DNA from: Diphasiastrum complanatum
Lineage: Eukaryota; Streptophyta; Lycopodiopsida; Lycopodiales; Lycopodiaceae
DNA: 64,000 nt
Assembly: GCA_029204225.1 (NCBI GenBank)
Contig: MU832538.1
Location: forward strand, 1-64,000
Reading direction: 5' to 3'
The stretch's first letter is position 1. Each line of letters opens with the position of its first letter. Below, in pieces: positions 47,001 through 57,900 of the stretch. The position numbers were made by a program, and so were the translations under genes. The notes under the pieces are model-generated. The model had not been told where the DNA came from. It saw only the letters and a list, made by a program, of their open reading frames with translations, and ran no database searches.

Positions 47001-48895
47001 GTTTTGATGGTGGTATGGGACGTCGTTAGGGCAGGAGATTGGATCCCGCTTGTCTTCAACCCATAGGCCAAAGCATGGAGGGTGGACCCACTCGATTCCC
47101 TACAGCAAGGTGGATTGTGAGTGTTCTATTTCTTGTGCTAACCGGCACATAGCCTTCCAATAATTGCCTTGTGTTTATCTTCATCTACTTCATCCGAAAA
47201 GAGGTGATATTGTGACCAAGATAAACTAACCCACGCTTAAAGAATCCATAGTTGGATTCTTTTGCATAAAGTTTCTCCTTCTTGTGAATTCACAAGACAA
47301 TTCTGATATGATTCACGTGTTTATGAAGGGTTTCACCAATCATGGATGAAATAAATCGTTCATCATCCTTGGTGGAGGTCTTGAAACTTACCCTACCTAA
47401 TCTCTTATAGTCCGCACACACATGGAATCCTCCATCCTTCTTTCTCTTCAGAAGAACATGAGCACCCCATGGCGACTTAATAAAGTTGGATTTGTCCCAT
47501 TCTTAGATAATTATTCAGTTAATTAGTGATTTCTATCTCTTCTTTTTGATTGAATTGGTAAGGTTGTTTGGAGATAGTGTACATATTTAGTTCCAGAAAT
47601 TGTAACTACTTTATCCCCCTCTTTGAAGTAGAGTACATGCCTCTCAAAGTCAATGTCCAAAGAGTTGGATTTATTGGGTAACTGTTGATACCCTAAGATT
47701 ATATCTGTACGAGTTAACTCTAAAACATGGAAACTTATTGATTCGTTATAATCTTGAGTCACAACTACGAGATCGAGTACTCTAGCATCCCACCAAGTCT
47801 CCAATCTAGCTCTTGAAGCCAAATATATCTTATATCTATGGTTCCCTACAGATTGAGTTTTTGTACAAGAGATGATTAGTAATTTCATGAGCTGAACCAC
47901 TACCCAATAAAATAATAACTTCTCGATCATAAACACAGTTCATGAGTATACTTAGATTGAGAACTGAACATGCCATGTATAGTTCTCCAAACCTGGGTCC
48001 CTAGAAAGAATTGTATTGTTCCAAGATCCTTCATGTCAAACATTGGAGAAATATTTTTGTTGATTAACATAAACTACCACAATAACAATCTGGTCTTTCT
48101 CAACCATACTTACTTCCTTGAAAGCTCAATTGCTCACAATATTTATCAATTCTTCTATATCTTGCCCTAGGTGCCTGCTTCAAACTATATAAAGTTTTGG
48201 CTTCTCCATATATACTTCCTCTCCAAAATAACCATTCAAGAGAACATTTTTGACATCCATTTTCTACATGTCCCAACCAAAGGAGACCACCAAAGCTTTA
48301 AATGTCTTCATTGTATTCATCTTTGCATCTAGTGCAAAGTTTTCTTTCCATCTCCATTGTGCTACAATTACCTTCCAGAGGTCGCTACTTGACATAGAGT
48401 GCTCAGATAGGCACATCAATTGCATGCTTTCTTAAATGAATTTTGTTAAAGTCTTTCTGATCTCTCAATCACACAAGCACACACAATATTGCACAACCAT
48501 TTTCCAAATTCAAACTTTATTGATCTCGTTGTAAGCAAGTACGTAGATGGTGTGCACAAAATCCTAAGGAGCTGGCTGCCTTGTCTCAATCCCAGATTGC
48601 GATGTAAAATGCCTCTCTTTAGGCTCCCATATCCCCAATCTTCAAGCTCCACTTAATTAAACGTCAACACATGGCAAACTCCATGCACATCCAACACTTG
48701 CCACTTGGCAATACCCTGACACACAGGCAAGTGAGTAGGATGACCGTATTGTTAGAAATAAATGACTATGCTAAAGTTAATCCATAGGTTACTTTGACCC
48801 AAAAGGTCGAGATTTGTGTAACCATGGGTATTTAGCATTGTGTATTCCATTTTTACAGTTTGGCTAAGCATTGCTCTCCATTGCTCTTGTTGCTG

Positions 48896-48947
<52 letters not shown>

Positions 48948-51900
48948 GAGTTGGGCGCCCAGCCTCTTCTCTCTTGTTTTCTGTGGAGATTGATTGATAA
49001 CTAGATCTTGGTGACTTGACTCTTGCTTTCCTACATGGTATCAGAGATACCGGATCTGCAGCAAACTTGTTTGTTGGCGCCCTACCAGAAGAGGAGCTTC
49101 TCTGCTTTTTGTTGTGAAATTTCAGCATCTTGCTGATCTTTTCAAGTGGAGTTTGGATCAGCTTTTTTGTCTCTTTTCAGGTTGAAGGAGGGCGGCCATC
49201 AGAGATCTTGGAGGAGCAATTTTTGGCACCCAAAAATCAGAATCTCAAACTTGATTTTTATGCAACCAGTTTTCAGCAAGTTTTGTTTGGAGGAGGGCGC
49301 CCAAAAATCTGCTACTGAATTTTGGTTGTGGTGTCTCCTTATCTTGCTGTTTTTGTTTTCAGGTTTGCATTTGTGTAAGAGGGCGCCCAAAATTCAGCAA
49401 ACCCTATTTAGGGTTAGGTCAACTTGTTGCTGGAAATTTGCAGATTCTCAGCAAGTAGTAGGGCGCTTTCAACAGCCCTATTGGAGTGTGTGTTGATCAC
49501 ACTATTTGGCTTCCTAATTGGGTTTCGGTGTAGGCTTCAATCGAAGCTAACCTAATTTTCAAGAAGCTGGTTTTTTTGTGCAGAAAGACAGCCATCTATC
49601 CATTATCTTTTGGGCACTTTGGTTGCAAATTGAAAGACATCTTGTGCTCCTACTTTCAGCTCTTTGTTTGCTGCAAATTTTTGAGTAGATTTGGTTGTGG
49701 AAAGGCTCTCTTTCCTATCTACTACAAGCTGAAATTTTGTTGGAGGTAATGGCTAAAGAATCGGAAGCTATCGGTTATTTGTTTAGTGAAGATCGGTTGG
49801 ATGGCACAAACTACTCCTTGTGGAGTTACATGATGAAGAATCTTCTCATAGCGAAAGGGCTGTGGGATTTGGTCAATGGTGATGAGGAAAGGCCTCCATC
49901 TTTGGCACCTCCTACACCTCGTGGATCATCATCATCAACATCATCTTCTCCATCTTCGGAAGAACAAAAGAAGTGGGATAGAAGGGATACACAAGCACAT
50001 TCTATGGTTGCTCTTGCTGTGAAAAGATCTATCTTATCTCATATTAGGTCTTGTAAGACATCTAAAAGTGCGTGGGATACACTTTATACTACGTATAAAG
50101 TCAAAAATCCAGCAAGAGTGGTGTATCTTAGAAATCAGCTTCCTTTGTTGAAGATGCAAGAAGGGGATCAAGTGACCAATCACTTGACGAAGATCAAGGA
50201 TCTTCGTGAGGAGCTTCTCAATATTGATGAGATAATTGAGGATGCTCAATTTGTTTCCATTACTCTCAACTCATTACCTTCATCTTATCTTCCATTTGTT
50301 TCATCTTTGAGTATCTCTCTTAGGGGACATCAACTCTCCTTTGATGAACTTGTTGGGCTGCTTCTTCAAGAGGAGCAAACGAGGCAAAACTTTGCGGGTG
50401 ACACTCAACAAGATCAAGCTTTCTTCACGAAAGGCAAGGGCAAAGGCAAGTCAAAAGGAAAGGGGAATCCTCCTTCCAAGGATGAGCAAAAGCCCGTTGG
50501 AGGTCAAAATGTCAACACTCAAAAGAAAAAAGGGAAGTGCCATTATTGCAAAAGGTATGGGCACTTCATCAAGGATTTTAAGAAGAAGCTTGCGAAAGAG
50601 GAGAGTAAAGGAATTGATACTAGTGCTTCACTTGCTACTTTGGAGCAAGAGCTTGAAGCTAGTGGTGATCTCTTCAACCAAGACTATGCTTTTGTGTCTA
50701 ATATTGCTTCTACTAGTACTACTACATCTATGAGGAATTCAGATTCTGTTTTGCAAGTTGCTGATTTTCAGCCCATTGAATGGGTGATTGATAGTGGTGC
50801 TACTTGTCATATGACTTCTCGTAAAGAAGCATTCACTAAATTAGTGAAAGTGCAAAATGGAAGTAAGGTACAATGTGCGGATGATGCATCTTATTCTATT
50901 CATGGAATTGGAATTGTAGCCATCATTTTGCCTAATGGTGAAGAAAAGTACATTAAGAATGTGCTTTATGTTCCGGGAATCAAGAAGAATCTTCTTTCGG
51001 TTTCAACTATGTTGAAGCAAGGACTAGTTGTGAGTTCAAAGAAGATAAGTGTCTTGTCAAGGATCCTAAAAGATCACTCTTAATTATTGTTTCAGGAACA
51101 ATGCATGCTGGCTTATTCATTATGGATACCTATGAGCGACGAATTCCCTCTACATGTCTTGTTGCTTCTACATCACAATCATTGGAGTTGGCTGAATTGT
51201 GGCACGCAAGGTTTGGGCATCTCAACTTTGCAAGTTTGAAGAAGCTGAAGACATTTAATATGGTAGAAGACATTCCTACTATTGAGCAGCCGGAAGGGCA
51301 TGTATGCGAGGGGTGCATACTTGGAAAGTTTCAAAGGGAACCTTTTCCAATTGATGGAACTATAAGGGTTTTTGATAAATTTGATTTGGTTCATAGTGAT
51401 GTTTGTGGTCCAATGAGGACCGAATCCATTGGAAAGTGCATCTATTTTGTGACTTTTATTGATGACTTTTCTCGTTTTACATGGATTAATCCTATGAAGG
51501 CTAAATTGGAAGTTTTTCAACGTTTCAAAGATTTTCTATCAATGGTGGAAAATCAGTTTGGGCATTCTTTGAAGACCCTACGCACCGATCGAGGAGGGCA
51601 ATACATTAAGAATACGTTCGGTGCATTTCTTCGAGAAAAGGAAATTCTACATCAAATGACAACTCCCTATACGCCTCAACAAAATGGTGTTGCCGAGCGA
51701 AAGAATCGCACACTTATGGAGATGGCCCGTTGCATGCTCAAAGCAAAGGGGCTACCTCACAAGTTTTGGGCTGAAGCGGTTATAATGGCAGCATACATAA
51801 GCAATCGTTATCCTACTAAAGCATTGAAAGTATTAACTCTTTATGAAGTTTGGTATGGAAAGAAGCCTACAATCTCTCACTTTCGCATTTTTGGTTGTAT

Positions 51901-54900
51901 GGCTTATGCTTTTGTTCCAAATAAACTTCGTACAAAGCTTGAGGATAAAGGAGTTAAATGCATTTTTGTTGGCTATAGTAGTGGTATAGACGAACCTGTA
52001 ATATAGCAGCAGGTAAAAATGGAAATAACTCTGGAGCAGTAGGAAACTCAGCATCACAAGGAGCGTCATCCTCAATAGCAGCACGTAATAAACTGATATG
52101 GAATACATCACAGGCGCGTGTGGAAGCAGGAAGCTGTAAGCGATATGTAACTGGACTAAGAACCTCCAAAATGCGATAAGGCCCATAATAACGTGGTGCA
52201 AGCTTCTCAGTAGAAGCATGGCCCTGGACAAAATGATGACGTGCAAACCGTAGGCGTAGATAAACCATATCTCCAAGCTGAAACTCAACATGGTGGCGGT
52301 GACGATCAACTGAGGTCTGACAACGCTGCTGAACATGCTGTAAATGAGAACTGGCCCGGGTAATAAGCTCTCGAGCACCTGATAGAAAAGATGCAAGTGT
52401 GACAGGTGTATCCTCAAGAGGGAGAGGAATGCCAGATAAAAGAGGTGCATAGCCATGATCCCAATCCTTCCCAGAAGGAGTAACAAAATGGCATAAATAA
52501 TCCTCAAGGATCCTGTTAAGGACCTCAGACTGCCCATCAGAAGTAGAATGATCAAGCATCAACCAAGAATGCCAAGGTATCCGTAATGCCCAAGATAGTA
52601 GAGGATCAGCCCAAAAGATACGGACATCATACCAAGGTATCCAAAAAGCCCGAGAAGGTAGAACTGCATCAACAACAACAAGCCAATAAGGAAATTGGGA
52701 AAGAGATGGACACTCATCGCGAATAGCCGCATCATACACGTAACCATCAACCATATGTGCAAACTCAGTGATATAGGTGCCCCAAGAAAAGATAGCAGCA
52801 TCGGAAGACCAGCACCAAGGAGTAGGAACATAAGCAAGATGACAGGCACGCTGTAATCGATATGCCAGGAAACATGGATCATAAAGAGATCATCCTGACA
52901 AAAGGATAGCTAAAATGGAGAAAAGTGCACCAGCATGGTCAAAAGCCCAAGGTATCCATAAGGCCCATGAATGAGAAGTAGCAATGGCACACGGTACCTT
53001 CAAGGCCCCTATCACGAGAAGAGCAGCATGCCAAAAGCTCCAAAAGGTCCAAGAAATTAATGCATCATCTAAAAAAACATGATGCATAAAAACAATAGCA
53101 ACAAATCTAGAAATAGTAGAGGCCTCAATTGAACTGCAGCCGAAAAACTTATCCAGAAAGACCTCATATAGACATACCAATCCATCATAGGATACACCAA
53201 AAACGGATGGAGAATCGGATGACCCATCGGAACTGGCCGCAAGTGTAATCCCAAAGTACACACCAGGCGCACAAGTGAGGAATAGAAGAAATGCACTGGA
53301 ACGTGGAACAGGATCCCCAACATCAGTAGCACGCATCGGATCAATATCCACGTGTAGCTGGGGATGAGTATCAAAGCACATATGAGCAATACTGAAGTAT
53401 ATGGCGGCAACATCCCCACAAACTATCCAAGAGAGGAGAAGGAACTCTCTCAAGGTACTCTGATGGTCTCGGAAAACCAGAACAAAGTGGCAACTCAGCA
53501 TCAGAGACCAAGCGATATGGAGCAACCTGAAATGACGGGGAATCTGAAGATCACCTGGACAAACAGTAGCTGGAAAGGAGGCAATAACCCAAGCCATCAG
53601 GATATGCCAAGCCTGACAATGAGCAACAATCCAAGGAACAGATAGAGAGCCACACGCATAATCATAGAGATATCCGCACCATAGGCGATCAATAATATGG
53701 AAAAACCAGCACCAATCAACAGGTCCAAATGGAAACCAAGCTATACGTAATAACCAGGAATGCCATATATCCACAACATCGGCATGGACTGCAGCAAACC
53801 TATATGTAGAAACACAAGGAGACTGAAGGTTGCCCGTATACCCATCTAGAAAGATCCCAACATATAAATACCCTAGATAAGTAATAGTGACCATTTGGCA
53901 AATATCCTCGGATGGAAAATGTGTAACGGTAAGGGCCAAAGGCGCATGAATCATGTAAGGAACCGTAGAAATATCATGAGGCGGTTCACAAACCTCAAGC
54001 AGAGATCCATGGAGCAAAGCGAAAGAAGATACAACCTGATCACCAATAGCGAGGGAACCATCAAACGTGGACCCGTGAAGAACCCCATAGAAATTAACAG
54101 GAACATCGACCATAACGGACTCAAGAGAAAAACGATGGAAATCTGATGAAAAAATCGACGAAAGTGATGGGTTAGTAGGGCGTTGGACAGCCTCTACTAA
54201 ATCTGAAAAAATGATGGAAATCTGATGAAAAAATCGACAAAAGCGATGGGTTAGTAGGGCGCTGGACAGCCTCTACTAAATCTAAAAAAGTAGTGCACAA
54301 GAAAGTGCTCTGATACCAAGTTACGAATAGAGCCACAACTGATCTAGAGCTAAGCTATGAAAGCATCACATAAGCAAGACTTAACCCTAGAAAGTAGGAA
54401 AGAGAGAGATTAGGAGACTAAAGAGAGAGATCAATATCATCAGCTGAATAACAAATGACACAGTTTCCCTACTTATAGCCAAGAGGAAGCCCTAAAAGGA
54501 AGCTTCCGGTGGCTAGGGCTCAACTGGGAGGGAAAATAGTGCGCCCTCCAAAAAGGCCCCCACTCTCCAGTAATATGCCCAAGTGGCCTAATAATGAGTA
54601 ATAAGGCCAAAGTCCGACCATATAGTCTAAGTGTCACTAATGAATAAAAAAGGGCCCAAGGCCTGCTTATGCATAAAGTAAAGTAAATGTAAATGGACAC
54701 GGCGAATGTAATGAGCCAAGTCCATAACTTCAAGGTTCTACCCCTTCCTAAACCTCAGTGATCTGCTACTACAAGACACAGCCATTACATCCTAGCAATC
54801 TATGCATGTCCATGCTTCCTTGCATGTAATTACTTCCAATAGTAATCGACAATCTGCAGTGATCCACCAATAGTGTTCTGATTAGTAGCAACTGTCTCCA

Positions 54901-57900
54901 ATAATAGAATGATGTAACTATTTCCAACAACCTGATTCAACACCCTTTCCATCAACAATTTCGACTATGTACTAGTTCAGGGATGGTTATGTGTTCATTG
55001 AACCGTTTAATCAGCGTGGAGTTAATGACATTATGTGAGGAAGTGTCAAATAGAATAAGAACATCTCTGCCACACCATGCCTAGCAACTCTCCTCCACCA
55101 GCATTGTGCACTCTCTTGAAGGTGATAGGTAGCTTCCATAGTCTTTTGATCATCATGTTCGATGCTACATCTGAAAAGCCTTTTCCCATCTTTGTAATCA
55201 ATTCTCAACCGCATCTGTATTCCGTACTGCAATGGCTTCTGTGTACTTTGTTAGCTTCAAGTTCTTGATTGTTGGTAGCTTCATTGAATTTTGAAAGAAT
55301 TTTGGCTTATCAGGTTCAATTGCTACCATAGCTGTTCCGCTAAATCTTTTCGGTTCCTAAGAGGATTTATTGGCCTTAAGTTGATTTAAGATGTGTTGTA
55401 GGACAACCTCCATAGCATCCACCTTGGCTGCCACTTCCTCTATCCTCAATATCTTAATGCTACTGCCTTCCAAGGGATCCATGCTGATGGAAATAACGCT
55501 GTGACTTGAAAATCAGGCACTAGGATATGGCATCCGCTAAATAAAACCAGCCCAAGTAACCCTAAAACAGATTTGAAATCTACAGAGACAGCTTGTAACT
55601 TGCTGAATTTAACCTGTTTTCTAGATCCAAATGTTAGAACACACCAAAACCCTTCAGTAGGGCTGATTGGCATGTTTTTCCAGGTTGCACTTGTCTGAAA
55701 TGAGCTTGCCACCGGTTGCCACTAGAGTAGGTATTATCTGTGAGCTGCTACACCAAACGGGTTGTAAAAACAAATGTGAGGTAGTCTGCCAAAAACAGCA
55801 ATCAGAACCCTAACCAAGTCAGCGACGCATACATGAGCTATGAGACAACAATTTCAGAGCAACGGCTAGCTGAAGGTGTACTGGACAATAAGCACTAGCT
55901 TCCAGGCATCAATGGACAGCTGGAATACCAAATTCAAAATCACTGTAGGATTTGCAAACCTCTAGCCCATGATGGTTTGATCTTCCTTGCACTCTAATAT
56001 CAGACTCTCTTTGATCTCTCAATCACACAAGCGCACAATATTGCACAAACATTTGCCAAATTCAAACTTTATTGATCTCTTTGTAAGCAAGTAGATAGAT
56101 GGTGTGCCCAGAGCCGACGAAGTTGACTAACTTATCTCCACCAACCTTTGCTGCATAGATTGTGATGCGAAATACCTCTCTCTAAGCTCTCATATCCCCA
56201 GTCCTCAAGCACCCTTTAGCCTTGACATCCTATCGTCGACACATGGCAAACTCCATGCACAGCCGACGCTTGCCACCTGGCAGTACCCTGACACATAGGC
56301 AGGTGAGTAGAATGACCATCTGACACATGTCACTCATACATTGGGCCAAGTGTCTCAATGAGCATATGACACCTGTCTTGTTGACTGGTCAACTCTCCTA
56401 CCTTTTAGGAAGTTAATCCACCAGTCCTATTAAGTGACCTAGTACCCAATGCCAAAGCTAAGCATGACTTGCTGAGTTCCAAAGCCAACTAATTACAGTT
56501 TAATTACATCATATTCACCATAGGCCAGTGATTTAGCCATTTCAGTAATTACAAATAATTACAAATATACATCCGTCTAGAAAAAAAACTGAGACAGGGA
56601 GGAAAAGCTCTGACAGATTTCCTACTTGTTGAGTGGCCTCTCTTGTAGTGTGCTCTTGAGAAAACAGATGCAAAATCTTTTCAATCTAATTGATTGTATC
56701 TTGGCTGATTAATCAAATGGCAGAGTTCCATTGTCAAAGACATGCACAAGCCCTTATGATGAAGTGGCTCTGATACAATGTAGAGACCTAGCATATAGAA
56801 TTCTACAAAGAATGTGCAGGAACAAGTAGTCCAGATCATAGAAATGAAAGTGCTGTAGAACAATTCAGAAGCAACTTCTCTTAAAACATAGGCAAGAAGG
56901 AACATCCATGAGTCTCTAGCAGTAGATCACCAAGTACGCTTACATTCATATATCTTAAAATACTAGATTTTAGATACAATAGGGAGATTCAAGAATCACA
57001 ATCTTGAAGCATCAATATCCCTCTACACTTCTGTGACTTCTACAAGCACGAGATCAGGCACATATTTGCATGTCTTCTAAATTGAATCTCCTACTTGTTT
57101 ACACCTACTATTGCAACGTGCTGCCTAGTAAAATGATCTACACACTCGGATTGTACATGTTCCTGATCCAAAAAATCTTTGGTGGAAGAAGTTTGCCTGC
57201 CAAGTGGCAGCAGACGACGTTCACGCAGTTGACTAAGGTGATGACTAAGCAGTAAACATGGCAGCTTGTCGACTAAGGTGATGTCTAAGCAGTACACATG
57301 GGTAGCTTGCATGCATAACACATGGCAGCAATAAGTATGACATGTGCATGGTGACACAGGATGACTTGGTTTGACATGTTGAAGTTGCAGATGTGGCTCT
57401 CCAATGGGTGCTCAGAAGTGCACAACAAAGAATACAGATTATTTATTATTCTTAACAATCTTATTCACCTCCTTCAATTTCTCTTTTCTGTGGCCTTCAA
57501 TGGGCTTCACTTTTCAAGGCAGCCCTATGCCCACAGTGGTATTGCATGCATGTTCAAAGTGATACCTCTCTGGAACCTTTACACATTTCTCTTACAACCA
57601 TTTAAATTGGACATTTTGATTCCTTTCATTGGTCCTTGAAGGGCTTTTTATTAAACACATGGTTCCAGTTTAATTCCGGTACTTCTTATGGTCATTATGA
57701 CGTCAGAGCTATGTTCGTTTTAGTTTCATGACTCTTATAGTCAGGAACTTTTCTTGGGAAATCAATATTCAAGATTCCCTTTCAAAAATTGATTCAGGCT
57801 TTGTTCCAAAAGTTTCTTCAAGTTTTCCTGATAAAATCAATTCAAAATCTCAAAGATCTGTTCAGGCCTTCAAGGTTTCTTTTGGAAGTTGCTTCTAATA

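Larger units (their letters stand above)
48750..51985 (+). mobile_element. Ty1/copia element, 3'-truncated (plus-strand copy)
   Basis: 5' LTR, primer-binding site, about 700-base leader, gag-protease and integrase in order; RT, RNase H and the 3' LTR are missing because the element stops at about 51985 against a minus-strand gypsy-derived element. It is the same family as the minus-strand copy at 43.25-46.7 kb, so the two form an inverted pair inside intron 1. Confidence 0.88.
51986..54790 (-). mobile_element. Gypsy-derived LTR element with W-rich ORF, 3'-truncated
   Basis: Minus-strand order: LTR (about 54790-54319), primer-binding site (54318-54307), leader with a 79-bp duplication, and a long ORF (54113-51986) ending in the C-terminal region of a gypsy integrase. 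gag, protease, RT, RNase H and the integrase catalytic core are absent. The lower end is cut against the plus-strand copia element, so the 3' LTR is missing. It is inserted next to a gypsy gag fragment (54960-55480). Confidence 0.7.

Noticed and set aside
52890-54113. A multi-pass membrane protein, suggested by the hydrophobic W/F/L-rich ORF
   Set aside because: Hydrophobic runs are broken by His, Asp and Pro, and the frame continues into an integrase tail inside an LTR element, so a host membrane protein is unlikely.
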